The notes beneath the pieces are model-generated. The model did no database searches. It saw only the letters and a list, made by a program, of their open reading frames with translations, and was not told where the DNA came from. A stretch of 64,000 bases of DNA, taken from the NCBI GenBank assembly GCA_021209875.1, contig JAGYVD010000005.1, positions 62,001 to 126,000 of the forward strand, given 5' to 3'. Shown piece after piece: positions 45,282-57,446 of this stretch. The DNA comes from Rosellinia necatrix. Lineage: Eukaryota; Ascomycota; Sordariomycetes; Xylariales; Xylariaceae. Within the stretch, counting starts at the first letter, position 1; each line of letters opens with the position of its first letter. The position numbers were made by a program, and so were the translations under genes.

Positions 45282-45992
45282 TTATTTCTTTTTCGAAGTC
45301 CCGAAGCCCGTGATGCCCATTGCCGCCATCATGTCATCCTCGTCATGCTCGCCCTCGATCCGCACGTCCTCACCATACTCCACCTTTACTTTTTCCGCCG
45401 CCTCCTTCTCAGCCTTTTTCCGAGCAAGGTCCTCCTGCCTCTTCAACCGGCGCGCCTCCCGCTCTTTGGCGTCCTCTTCCTCACGAACCTCGAGCCGTTC
45501 CTTCAGCGTCGTGGTCGCGGCGCGCTTCTGCTCTTGCAAGCGCTCCCACACTTCGTCGATACGACGAAGCACCTCCTCAGCGTCGGCCTTTTTAACCTCG
45601 CCCGTCTCGCCGATGCTACGCAGATGCTGCATGCTGTTGATATGCTCGACCCATTGGATATTGTCCTTGAATGTGAGGTCGCAGGCGGCGCAGTAGAATC
45701 CGGCGCCGCGACCGCGCTTCCCCTGGCCCGCACCCGCCGGCAGCAGCATCGTCTTGCCGACATTGGCCTCGAGGTCTAACACGTCGCGCCGCGCGCGCGT
45801 ATGTGTCTCGTCGCCCGTCACAGGCTTGTAGTATCTCTTGCCCGCCAGCTTCGCCTCGTACCGCGCCTTGGCCTCCTCGCGCTCGGCGCTCTCGCGCACC
45901 CGGGCTTTGTCGGCATATTCATCGAGGTCGTATTTTCGCCGGAACGATGTGTCTGTCGCCGGGGTGCCGTAGGCGGAATCTTTACCTGACAT
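45282..45992 (-). CDS. SNU23: SNU23, zinc-finger component of the U4/U6.U5 tri-snRNP
   Basis: A single exon of 236 residues. It starts MSGKDSAYG and has the N-terminal signature FRRKYDLDEYADKARVRE. The U1-type C2H2 zinc finger FYCAACDLTFKDNIQWVEH is at about residues 100-120, followed by MQHLRSIG and a long charged helix (EREARRLKRQEDLARKKAEK). It ends with an acidic stretch and GITGFGTSKKK, as in yeast Snu23 and human ZMAT2. The protein joins the spliceosomal B complex and helps position the U6 snRNA/5' splice site. It is divergently arranged with DPH5, with 553 bp between the start codons. Confidence 0.93.
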   Translation of the reverse strand: MSGKDSAYGTPATDTSFRRKYDLDEYADKARVRESAEREEAKARYEAKLAGKRYYKPVTGDETHTRARRDVLDLEANVGKTMLLPAGAGQGKRGRGAGFYCAACDLTFKDNIQWVEHINSMQHLRSIGETGEVKKADAEEVLRRIDEVWERLQEQKRAATTTLKERLEVREEEDAKEREARRLKRQEDLARKKAEKEAAEKVKVEYGEDVRIEGEHDEDDMMAAMGITGFGTSKKK

Positions 45993-46545
45993 CCTGTCGG
46001 CCTAGCGCTGAGCACAACAGGCTCAATGTCATGCAGTGGAAGGAGGGGAACTGGATCTAAGTCTGTAATCGGTAGGTTGGAGTGTGCCTTGGGGGGTAGC
46101 TGAGCCTTTGATGTAGAGCAGTCGCTGTGGCGCGAGATTACAGAACAAAAGGGAGCTAGCTCTGGGTATCGAACAAGGACCAGGGCGATTTAGGTATGTA
46201 TGTCAATGCCGACCTGTTTGCATGCCACTAAAAGAGGTAGGTAAGATTTGCTAGGGTACCTTACACTAAAACTTAACGCTTAAAGCGTGCAGCAGGTATG
46301 CACGAGGCTCCCGCAATCTTACCCCGCGATTTATGCAGTTACCTACTACCTGAATTCGTTAGAAGATATCTCGATACTTGCATATCTGGTCAAGATGTAA
46401 CTCAACCCCTCGCCCTACCTACTTCGGATCGCCAACCGTCCACCACTCTCAAAATTTCTTTCACGGCTGACCTTGCAAAGCCGCGCTTCCACCTGTTTAG
46501 CCCGCTTATCAGTTTTGGTTTGCCGCTTGAGGCTTACTCTAAAAG
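45993..46545. promoter_or_regulatory. Shared divergent promoter of SNU23 and DPH5
   Basis: 553 bp between two divergent start codons. I see no obvious TATA box. It is likely to carry both promoters, judged from gene arrangement only. Confidence 0.5.
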
Positions 46546-47558
46546 ATGCTTTACCTCGTTGGTCTGGGGCTCTCAGACGAGACCGATATCACGGTCCGAG
46601 GTCTTGAGGTTGTCAAGAAGGCCTCCCGGGTCTATCTGGAGGCCTACACCAGCATCTTACTTGTGGACCAATCCGTGCTAGTGAGTCTTCTCCCACCCTT
46701 GCATCCTTATTATTGGCGGTCTATCTTTCTTTTTATTTGCCTTTACATACCCGCGGCTAACGCTAATATTACAGTAGGAGGCATATTATGGTCGCTCTAT
46801 TGTGGTAGCCGATCGTGAGATGGTCGAGTCCAACAGCGATGAGATCCTTCGCGACGCGCAAAACGAAGACGTCGCATTCCTCGTCGTCGGTGACCCCTTC
46901 GGGTATACGATTTCCCCTGATCTAGACAGACTGAACCAGGAACTGACTTACTCCACATAGCGCCACGACGCACACCGATCTAGTTCTAAGAGCACGTGAG
47001 CTGTCTATCCCCATCCAGGCGATCCCTAACGCCTCTATTATGTCTGCCATTGGCGCGTGTGGGCTCCAGCTGTACAACTTTGGCCAGACGGTGTCAATGG
47101 TGTTCTTCCTCGATAATTGGCGGCCGGCATCGTTCTACGACCGAATCAAGGAAAACCGCTCTATCGGCCTACATACGCTAGTACTCCTCGATATCAAAGT
47201 GAAGGAGCAAAGTTTGGAAAACATGGCGCGAGGGCGAAGAATATACGAGCCCCCTAGATACATGACCGTCGGGCAGTGCGCACAGCAAATGCTCGAGATT
47301 GAGGAGGAGAAAAAGGAGGGGGTATATGGGCCCAAGAGTCTGGCCATCGGGGCAGCGCGGGTAGGCGGTAGGACGGAGAAGTTCGTCGCCGGAACGCTAC
47401 AACAGCTATGCGACGCTGATGAGCTGCTCGGTCCACCACTACACAGCCTTGTATTACTAGGATCACGCGCGCATGAACTTGAGAGGGACTACGCTCGAGA
47501 TTTCGCCATGGACAAGGACGTATGGAATAGGGCCTGGTCCGAACAGTACGGAAAATAA
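46546..47558 (+). CDS. DPH5: DPH5, diphthine methyl ester synthase
   Basis: Three exons: 46546-46680, 46778-46902 and 46961-47558, giving 285 residues, the normal family size. It begins [19 protein letters not shown], the start of the tetrapyrrole-methylase fold. It keeps [55 protein letters not shown] and [11 protein letters not shown], ending with the usual domain ([12 protein letters not shown]). It transfers several methyl groups from S-adenosylmethionine to the modified His of elongation factor 2 on the way to diphthamide. Its 3' end faces the BLI-3-like gene with only 101 bp between the stop codons. The acceptor of intron 1 follows ACAGTAG and was set by frame and conservation. Confidence 0.94.
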
Positions 47559-47659
47559 TGAACATTAGCCCTGCCTACCTATATCGCGCAGCTCATTCCA
47601 CCTCTCTCAATCTTGTTGCCATGATGATAGTTGCCTTCTACAGCCAGTCTGTCTGAGAC

Positions 47660-48348
47660 CTACTTAGCGGATCTCCACATTTTCACCTCGTCCTCGGTAA
47701 TCTCCCGGATCCTATTCACATTCGCCTGCTCGCCCGTCATCATGCCTTTGGCTACCTCAGCCATACGACCTAGAATTGTGCGATCGGTGATGGCGTATGT
47801 AGCCGTCGTCATGCTGACACGAATGATGCCGATTCGTGGGTCGTTCTCCGAACCATCGTGTTCTCCGTCACCGAGATCGCCCATCCACGCTTTCAGCATT
47901 GGACTATAGTACTTCTTGATCATGGCACGGTCGGTTTCAATGCTTGCGGTCCCCGAGACGGAGGCCCATTGCCCTGAATGATCGAGGAATGAGATATTCA
48001 CGTGCGGGTCTTCCTTGAGCTCATCCGTCTTGTGGGATTCGGTGTTGGTGAAGAAAAGGTAGTCCGCGCCGCGGCTCTCCTAGTGCGAGAACGAATATGG
48101 TGAGTACGGGAGCCGGTATGAATGGCGACGAGCCCGGCTGCACTCACCTCCGCCGCGATGGCCATACACCGGGAGACGAGCCTCCCGGAGGCCTGGTCGC
48201 GTGTCGTCATCATGCTAAATCTGCAGGCCCCGACGAATTTATCGAGGGCATCGAACTTGTCCTGAATGGAGATGTCCGTCTGCTTGTTCGCGTGTGTATA
48301 CGGGTCGGCTGGTTTAGTGCCAGTATCCGTATTCGAAAAGGCAGACAT
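47660..48348 (-). CDS. BLI-3-like protein, pyridoxamine-phosphate-oxidase (FMN split-barrel) fold
   Basis: Two exons, 48348-48148 and 48079-47660, encode 206 residues. The N-terminus (DISIQDKFDALDKFVGACRF) leads into a split-barrel flavin-binding domain (FSMMTTRDQASGRLVSRCMA, FFTNTESHKTDEL, VNISFLDHSGQWASVSGTAS), with WMGDLGDGEHDGSENDPRIG near the end. This matches the general-stress-protein 26/BLI-3 group. In Neurospora, bli-3 is a blue-light-induced gene; whether this copy is light-regulated cannot be seen. The start at MSAFSNTD fits relatives; an in-frame upstream ATG at 48438 is less likely. Phase-0 intron with a GTGAGT donor. Confidence 0.88.
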
Positions 48349-51087
48349 GGTGGCTGCTCCCTGCCGATAGATACTCTTGTTGCTGGCGTATATCAGGTTT
48401 GAGCCTCCAATGTGTAGTTGAATTAACAACCAACTCACGTTGATGTATTGTTTTGCGATGCAGGCTAGGATGTCTTCACAAAAGACGATGAGATTTTACT
48501 GTACACCGAGACGGCTGGAAGGATGACGATCTCGGAGATCTCTGCAAGCTTTATATACCTAACCTGATCCCGTATGCATGTTAAACGGGATAATGCGTAA
48601 TGGTCCGAGGCCTGTGACTTCATCAATTGCCCATCCGCCGTGAGCGGCAGAAAACCCCAGCCCAGCTGTCTTAGTTAAAGCATGGTCGGTGTAGATACGA
48701 GGTTCTGGGCAAGGGCAAGCCGCCTGCGCTCGTCATTGATTAGGTACCTACTTATTACTTATCTACGAGCCTTCGCGCGTATATATGGCAAAATGTAAAC
48801 GCCCGTCGCTGGCATTCGACATGTCGTGACGTCAACCATTTTCATATCGACCTGGACGGTGCATCACACCGTATGCGGCTTGTATGAACGTAGGTAGGCA
48901 AGTAGGTAGTTACCTAATACAGCAACTGTAACTATATATAACTATAGTTGTTATAGTTATGCATATATAATATTAGTAAACGCTTACTTCCCTGGATGGT
49001 ACCTATCATAAAATACCTGCCAAATGGGCAGGTAGATTGCTCTTGGAAGAGACGTCAGGTTTACCCACTGGGCAAGACATTGGTTGATGTATCTAGATAC
49101 TTGCCTAGACTAAGTTCAACATGCAATATTTCATAGTACTATGAAGGTATGTACGACATACAATTCGTGCCACGGTGGTACTGTGCGACATTTCTTTGTC
49201 TTGCAGAAATGTTGTGTAACCTATGACGGTCCGTATACCAATCTCGGGTGCTTTATCTCTCCGTGTTTATTCGACAGACACACAAGTATAAATCTTGTCG
49301 TATACCCTGGGCGTATATATCATAGTGGCTGGGGGACCTGCTGTTACCCGATTGCGGCTGATAGCTAGTATCCCTCCTTTTAGTAGATGCCTTGGTAGTT
49401 ACCCAACAACAACATACTGAATCTTAGTGCCTAAGGCCGACTAAGGCATGTGGAAAAACATCTACTTTTTGACCTTAGGAAAGTGCCCACCTACTTGGCA
49501 TGTCTAGGTTTATATTCTGTCATACAGTGCTTGCCCCTATGTTGCCAGCAACCACAGCGCAGACGCCAATATGTAGGGGGAAAGAAGTTACTGCATGGGA
49601 GAGTGGAGGCGGGTAGATAGCTATGGTACCTCAACCCCACCATTATGTATCTATCAAGACCAGAGGTATTTACTGCAACATGCAAGCATTTATCTAGCCT
49701 AGGTAGGTCAGATAGGCACACATGGAGCGTCGAATTACTAGGCATTCTAAGCTGGCTAAATCTTGCGTATTTTCTCGCGCGAGGGGTTGGGTCGAAGGTG
49801 CCACCTACTCCAAATACATAGACCGCCTACCTGTTGAGTAGGTACCTGAGACCCTACCTACAATTAATGGACACACATAACCAAAATCTAGACCAGCTGC
49901 TACCGACTTGACCACCTACCTGACCTCCGTAGCTACCTCATTCACATGGCACCTGCCTCTGATAGGAGCCCTTAGATAGGCTGCTTTAGGTAGGCACTCA
50001 GTAGGTAGGCAGGGAGACAGCAGGAGGCAGGTAATTACAATTGCCCAGGTGGAACAGACAAAACAAGAGGCACACACTCTCCCATTCCTTCTCCCTCCCA
50101 CACTATCCGCCCGCATACAAAACGGCTTTGACTGAAGACAAAAGGAAAGAGATCTCCCCCGTCGGCTCCCAGGAGCTTGTGCCATACCTGCGCAGGGTAC
50201 CTGGCCTTAGGGACGTGGTTCCTGGGTGTAGCCTTGTCAATCTCTCGATTCATTGCCTAGTACGGCCTCGTCTCATCTTCATCTTCATCTTCATCTTATC
50301 ATCTCGTTCGCCAACTCCGTCACATATCGGGCTCCGACCAGCTGTGACCAGTCTCACCACTTGCCGATTTAGGTCTCGCCTTCAACCGCCCGTTCACCCC
50401 GACAACATCTCTCTCTATTTAGCTAAGGCGCTATTCCTTCATACAGGTCCAATCCCTTAAGTACCTACTGGCAGCAACCTCGGATAGCAGCACCGGATAG
50501 CAGCACCGGATAGCAGCACTGGATAACAGCACTGGATAACAGCACTGGATAACAGCGCTGGGTGGCAGCACGCGGTCCAAGGGCGCGACGCGCTCGGCAG
50601 GTCGAACCCCCATCGCAAGAATTAATTAAATGTAGTATTAGTTAACTCATTAAGTACTTGAGGGTAAGCGTCCTTTCTACTTCTCCCAATTGTCCCAATG
50701 GTGTTTGCACGCCCAAGCCTACCATCTCCGCATTGCTAGCAAGTGCCGCGCTTCTGGCGCCGTGCGACCGCCCACTCATCTTCAACTAGGCATGGTCTCA
50801 CAGCCATCCCTTTCTTTTCTGTATTGCCTCATCTTAGATGGCCACCCTTGCATTGACAAGGTCCTACGCTACCCAATGCAATGATAGCCCCGTGGTTTAG
50901 CTGGTCTAGATAGTCTAGTACTGACGTTGACCCAGGTATCTGGACCATAAAGACACTGCTCCTCTCGATGTGGATGCAGCTGATCACGGCCTGACACAAG
51001 CCAAGCATTTCCCATCTATTTATAAATCCAGACACCCGCCGTGTTCTTGATTCCCAGGTCTCATAGGCCTTGGGGGTGGCAGCCAAA
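48349..51087. other. Intergenic, no gene supported
   Basis: About 2.7 kb with short frames only. It contains many ACCTA/TAGGTAG motifs (48890-48915, 49826-49860, 49990-50012) and a 13-bp tandem repeat (separate entry). The end at 51000-51087 is likely the 5' UTR and promoter of the F-box gene. Confidence 0.55.
50481..50571 (+). repeat. 13-bp tandem repeat (CGGATAGCAGCAC) x7
   Basis: Seven contiguous 13-mers. The first three are identical, the next ones carry TGGATAACAGCAC, and the last two are further diverged, so the array shows two subfamilies in order. It lies in intergenic DNA about 520 bp upstream of the F-box gene start. Confidence 0.92.
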
Positions 51088-52620
51088 ATGGTAAGTCATG
51101 ATTACATCCAGAGGGATATCGTGGTGGCAAGCTTTCTTTCACCGTGGTCTTGTGCCTCTCTCGAATGCAGTATTGTCAACGACAACACCCGCTGACCTCT
51201 TGCCTAGAATCCCTCATGGCCAGCCTGGGAATGCCGTGATCAGACAGATCAGGCCGAGCTTTACCACAACCAGTCCTTACGCGCTAAGAATAACCGTCTG
51301 GAGAATGAGAATCTAGCACTCAAACGGCTGCTACGCATGCATGGTATCTCATGGCAGAACAGCCAACCTACGCCTGCTCGTACTAAGGGCTTTCGCATCA
51401 CACGTTCTAGCACAAGTAGAGATAGAACTCTTCCCCGCTTACCCGTCGAGATTCAGCTCCGTGTGCTCTCTTATGCTTTGACAAGTCCCTACCCTATAGT
51501 TGACCCTCTCTGCAAGAGTAGACCTGAGCGCATGCTACCGCGTGAGAAAAACAAACGCAATGACATTGCTATTCACTTTTTGGTCACATGCCGCGCTTAC
51601 CATTTCGAGGGCACTAAATTCCTATGGTCCAACAACACCTTTCTCTTCACGAGCCCTGCTAGTCTAAGGCAGTTCGCAGACCTCGACTTGATCTATCGCC
51701 AAAATATTCAGCACGTCACATTTCGCCTCATCGCCAAGTTTTACGATGACGAGGATCGTGTGCATCGACTACCTACGAGCTATCACCCCAACCTCAAGTC
51801 CTCGGTCAAGCTGGCCGTTCAGCGTCGCCCCAAGGAAAATACATTAGCTCGACGCGGCTTCCGTGCTTATGCCTGGTACCAATTGGTTGATTTCCTCGAG
51901 GCGATGCTTCCGCCTTACGATCCCGCCCGGAAATTGCCGTCCGACCAACCTCGCCCACGACTTTTGCCTGGCCTTAAGTCTCTCCGTATCGATTTCGTTA
52001 ATTTTATTAACGACCTTCTCCAATACCCACCCCAGCAGCTACATGATTTAGCCTCTCATCAACTGGGTTGCATGTTGAATGAGGTTACTTTGACTGGTGT
52101 TCCAACAGACGAATGTGGAATGCGAGTGAGCACGGAGCTCTCAGGCCTCCTAAAGGATGAAGGTCTTCTGATTGACCATGCTCCGGTCCTGGTCGCCGTT
52201 AAGGACGGCATACGGTTATTGCAATGCACTGGCACTATATGTGACTACTCCTCCAAAGTAGTTAGAGGAATGCACAGCATTGGTGAGCACCACTTCTTCG
52301 ATGACGATCATCACAGACACACTTGGACGTATTTCCCACCAGCACCTCCGGATGAGGGCAGTCCCCCTTTTCATCTCGCCCATTCATGCCGCACCATATG
52401 GAAGAAGGTACCAGTTAGGCTGGAAGGAAATGGCGAGCGTATATGGGAGCTATATGACCGTGTCAGCGGTATGCCGTGGGGAGATGCCGAAGAGGAGGCC
52501 ACTATGTTTGACTTACTCGACGACGACCTGGGCCCCATGGTATGCGAGAACTGTGGCGAATGCCATCCCGGTGCGCTTCTCCCGGACGAGTTAATGGGCC
52601 TTTACGATGAGGACTTTTAA
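51088..52620 (+). CDS. F-box protein with N-terminal coiled coil
   Basis: Two exons: 51088-51090 (the ATG alone) and 51208-52620, giving 471 residues. The ATG is directly followed by a canonical donor, GTAAGT. The 117-bp intron ends with a CTGAC branch site and CCTAG. The frame then runs NPSWPAWECRDQ into a coiled coil (NNRLENENLALKRLLRMHG) and an F-box (LPRLPVEIQLRVLSYALTS, about residues 76-115). A start at the methionine at 51337 would lose the coiled coil and is the alternative. The C-terminus has a CxxCxxC-like pattern (MVCENCGECHPG) and an acidic end. F-box proteins link substrates to SCF ubiquitin ligases; the substrate here is unknown. Confidence 0.82.
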
Positions 52621-53721
52621 CGATCAACGTGTTATTGACAGATAGGTCGTGAAGGTGTGCCTATAATTGTCATTCAGGTTACTGGAGATGATAAACTGAC
52701 AACGAAAAGGAGCCTATCGGCGGTGAGCCTTGTGATCACACACTGTCTTTGTTATTTTAGCCCATGGGAGGATTTGATTTGCGAACTCTCAAAAGTATTT
52801 TACTGTGAGTTATGTCGACCGGTGGTATTGGTGTATCTGAGGCTTCCTTGTGGACTCGGCGGGCTACTATCGGTATCCATCATGGTTAGGTAGATAGGTA
52901 GATAGATAGGTAGCTCGGCTAGCTACATCCAGGCGTATTGAAGACAGCTGACCCACGATACATGATCGACGGATGTTGCGCCTTTACTTCTGTACGAAAT
53001 ATTTTCGTGTGTGGGTGCTGAAGCCGTGGTGTAGTTCATAAAATATACACTATACATGTACTATTTTCGCTTTGTGCCTGCTTGTATTAGCTGTATGTAG
53101 CCGATAGCAGTTGGCGTTATTCTGTAGGCGTGAAATGCAAGCCGTAGATAACTCAACTTCAACGAAACTCAACCAAATGTAGAGAATAAAGACGGAAAAA
53201 GCAGAGTAGGAAGGGTATCGAAAGCGACACGAATAATGGATATCATTTTAAGACCTAGACAGATAAACCTAAGTTGTGCAAGTAAGTTATCTATCTGCAG
53301 GCACAGCTCACTAAATCGGAAGGATAGATATTAACTGAAGTCTAGCTAGAACGACCCAACTTGACCCGATCGACCCGATCGCGCCGGGACTGACTGACTG
53401 ACCGAGTTGGATACTTGATAGGTTGAAACAAAAACAGGTTGATTAATATCGAATGGACAACTAGGTTAAGTGAGAACGCGTGAAGACCGATTGGCTGAGC
53501 ATTTATCTATTTTACTCTTTCTAATCCAGCCTTTCTCTAGATATAACTCTGCCCGCTGCCATGGCCGATCGGTGAATTTATTAGCTAATTCTTTTTTCTT
53601 AATTTTTTTATGGCTCCCAAATGAGGTATGGCACGGCACGGCATGAAACACTATTCTCTCGTTTCGCTTTTTCCTCATTGAATCATCTGCTAGGGATACC
53701 TCCCAACGACGACGCAAAATT
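52621..53721. other. Intergenic between convergent F-box and SEC27 genes
   Basis: Both genes end here. Short TAGGTAGATA repeats lie at about 52888-52915 and a CGACCCGAT repeat near 53364-53380. No gene is seen. Confidence 0.6.
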
Positions 53722-56700
53722 CTACTCTTCGTCGTCGTCGTCGTCTTCGTCTTCCTCGTCATCATCTTCATCCTCCTCCTCTTCTTCTTCATCTTCCTCC
53801 TCCTCCTCCTCCTCGTCTGATTCGGGCTTGCTCTCCTTGGTCGCCTCACCCACAACTACCCCAGCTTCTTCCAATCGTAACCACTCATCCCACTCCGGGA
53901 ACAAATCTTCGTCTTCGGTGGGGACGCCAATCATTTTGGCTACGCGTCCTTTCTTGGATTTATCCAAGCCTTCCTTCCATCCCTTGACCGCTTGCGCCGT
54001 GAGACTGGGCCTGTACGTCTGAGAGAAGAGGACGGCTTCTGCCTGGCGGTTCGTCTGGGTGAGGATGTCCACGCAACTAGCCGTATCACCAAGCAACCAT
54101 TTACTGGTAAACGCGACGTTGTGAGCGCCAGATTCTTCGGCCTGCGTAGCCAGGGCTTTCAGTCCTTCTTGGTCCATGGTACTCGAGTAAATAAGAAGCA
54201 GAGAACCGAGGTCGCGTGCGTGCGTGAAGCACTCTGTGGCAAGTGCTACATCCCAGGCTGCGAGAGCTGTGTCGCCCACCGTCTTCCATTTGTGTTCCAC
54301 ATCGGCCTGACGTGCCAGGTCTAGAGCGATCTCAAGTTGGTTCAAAGCCAACGCGAGGTCGAACTTATGCTCAGGGTCGGTGGCCACCTCGAGCGCTAGC
54401 TCCTTGTATCCTTGTCCTTCGAGGAATCTGGCGATCTTGTTGAGCTGGTCAGCAGGAATGCCGGAAAGGAGTTCGGCGGCCGTTTCCATTTCGCCCCGCA
54501 AGACAAGTGTCTGATACTCTAGAACCGGTAACGAAAGGGCGAAAGAAGTAACATTGACGTCCTTATCGGCTAGGTAGATCCTAGAGTCCCTCTGGATGAA
54601 ACCTAACGAGTACATGGGCTGGTCGAAATGGGTGATGGTGTAGGTTTGGTCACCGACCAAACTGTTTAGTCGATTGGTGCTATTCGTATAGATAAACGAG
54701 TCGCCCACCCACTCGCCAGTCCGCACACTATCGCAAAGTTAGTCCCGACACTCGTCACGAATAATTAGACATACCTTTCTGTGATATCTGTGACCACTTC
54801 AAAGGCGGCTTCTACTCCGTCCTCATCAACCTGTCCAGCTTGGACGGCCTCGACGTAGTTCTCACGCGAAAACCGTAGAACGTAGAAAGTGTCATCACAG
54901 GCCAACACCACAAGTTCGCCGCTATCTGACCAATAAACTTGTTTCGGCTCTACCTCTATGCGCCGGACGAGGCCACCGGTGGCCCAATCATAGAACGAGA
55001 TCCCGCCTTGGCCCTTCACTCCGAGAAGAACACCGCCAGTTAAGCCGTCGACTTGGAATGGGATGTCGAGGCCGCCAGGCTTTTCAACAAAGTTTTTATA
55101 GAGTTTGACGACTACAAGGAATGAAATTGGTAAATATAGGCTGTTGTAGTAGGGGAACTGCCCGCGAGCTCATATGGGGGAAGGGGGCAAACTTTCGGAA
55201 TTTTCTCACCTGTAGCAGATTCTCTTATCGCATAATCATTGCTATTCTCTTTAGAAGCCCAAACGAAGTCGAGGGCGGAACCAAAAGCCTTGTTTCGCCA
55301 GGCTAGAGCCGTATAGATGATATCTGCAAATTGTTAGACAGCCGTACAGTCGATAGTTGCTCAGGGCCGGTGCTCTAGTTGCGTACATTCACCGTCTCCG
55401 CAAACTGCCACAAAGCGACCGTTGGGCGAATGGAGTAAGGTTTGAGGGTATATCTCGCAGGTGCCTAGTTCTTTGACTGGGAGCGTAATTGGCAAATTAT
55501 CTTTAACGGAGGCATCTGTTCGGTTGTCAGTAGACTATTGCCAGCGTTTTTGTGAATTAACATACCGCCGCCCTTGATGATAGAAGACACGATCTCGTTG
55601 TGTCGGGCCCAGATGAGCTTTCCGGACCCGTCCATGGATACGGCGGGTTCTTCTCGGCCTAGTTTCACCACTACGGCGCCATCGTCAAAGCCTACGGCAA
55701 TGCCCTGCTTACCACGTTGGTAAGCCACACACCAGCACCTTTCTAAACCATAGTTGAGGGACTGTTCAAATCTATAGGCTGCAAGGGGGCGAGTTAGATA
55801 TCAGTAGGATTCATTGTCTTGCTTCCCGCATCGGGGCTTCGTGGACTCACTATTGGCGTGCCACATCCGAATAGTTCCGTCCTCTGAGCCCGAGATAATG
55901 ATTGGTAGCTCAGGGTGGTAAACGGCAAATGATACATTGCTGGTGTGTCCCTCTAGGCTAGCTATGAGGGATTTGGTTGTGTAATCCCACACCCTATCGT
56001 GATGCTTAGCAACAAACATGATGGTGGCGGGAGTCCGGCGAGGCAAACTTACTTGACTGTCCGATCATCGGATGTGGTCAACAGATATGGCTTATCGCTA
56101 TGGGGGTAATACTGTGGTGCTTGTCAGCATGCGACGAGACCATAGTTCTTTGCGGCTGGCAGGGGAGTGGCTGCGTCGGCTCACATCTACGTGGTTAACA
56201 CCCTTGGCCTCATGCGCTTCAAGTGTAAAATTGGGAGAGGAAGAGCCTAAGCTCCAAATTTTGACCGTTCTGGCATGGTCAGCACGTGTCCGGAAGATAG
56301 TTCCAAAGCACATCGGACGATGTCTGGGAAACATACCTATCTAAGCAGGCCGACGCGAAGGTATTGGTATCCTTCGGGTTGATCGCTAGGCTCATTACAT
56401 AGTGGCTGTGACCCTCGAAGACCTGAACACACTTCCCTGTACGGCTATCATTTAATATTGGTCCCTTGGTGCTACGGGACAGGGGATAAATAAGGCAAAA
56501 ACATACACTGGCGCTCCCAATCCCACTAATCGGCGTTTTAGTAACGGCATGCAAATAGGTGCCCGAGACACGGGGAAGGGCTGGGTATGTGATTTGGGCA
56601 AACATACAAGCTTGATGGTCATCTGTGGCCATGTTAGCGACATTCAGGACGGCGCAATTACGCGACCTATGCACTCACGTCATCGCTAGCGGTTAAAACG

Positions 56701-57446
56701 AAAGGCTGAGTCGGGTGAACGACGATGGCCCGAATATAGTCTGGGTGTGCCTCAAAGGAGGTGACCTTCTCTGACGTGTTGTAGTTATAGACCCGGAGTT
56801 GGAAATCATCGGATCCGCAGACAATCCAATTCTTCCTAGCGACGAAACGGCCGGCCCGCACAGGAACGTCGGTTAACTATCGCGCGCGGTAGGTTAGCGA
56901 TCATGTGTTGGGGGTGGGGGAGTTCGGACGGATGGATGGAATGGAATCGGGACGCTCCTAAGTCGGTGAAGGGCTAAGCGGGGGCGGGGGACGAACCTCG
57001 AAAGTCTTGACAACCTGCTGCGTCTCGTAGGACCATATGTAGACATGGCCTGGATGCTGTAAGCAAGGGTCGAGGACGAGGGGTCCGTCGTGGGGAGTGA
57101 TATACCGCTGTAGAGTGTCGTCAAGATCCAGGGCTCTTGGGGGTGGAAATCGACGGATTTGACACGCTCGCTGCGCGCAAAGAGTTGACGCTATACGTTC
57201 GGGGTTGAGTTAGCACAGGGCATCGCACCGGACAGGACATCACTTGGAACATGGCGTCTCGGCCGCCGCGGGCCCAGATTGGGATGAGGTAGGGGTGACC
57301 AGCGTCATCTCGTCACATTCTCCGACACCGCGAGCTCGTGAAATCGTGAGACCTGAGGGGGGACCGGCCAGGATGGATGGATGGATAGATGGATAGATGG
57401 ATGGAGCTAGGACATTGCGCAGACACACCTTTACGTCTAGCCTCAT
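53722..57446 (-). CDS. SEC27: Coatomer beta' subunit (COPI), SEC27
   Basis: Fifteen exons: 57446-57429, 57190-57106, 57049-56997, 56876-56679, 56622-56608, 56525-56507, 56436-56337, 56269-56185, 56111-56053, 55993-55851, 55778-55566, 55515-55387, 55323-55210, 55111-54775 and 54727-53722, giving 857 residues. The N-terminal WD40 propeller is unmistakable ([70 protein letters not shown]). A second propeller and the coatomer WD-associated helical domain ([20 protein letters not shown]) follow, and the protein ends in a long Asp/Glu tail. It is part of the COPI coat for Golgi-to-ER and intra-Golgi transport and binds dilysine cargo signals. Every junction keeps the frame and the conserved sequence. 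Two exons are tiny: 15 and 19 bp. Confidence 0.96.

Noticed and set aside
50481..50571. CRISPR-like array
   Set aside because: The 13-bp units are contiguous without spacers; this is a minisatellite in a eukaryotic genome.
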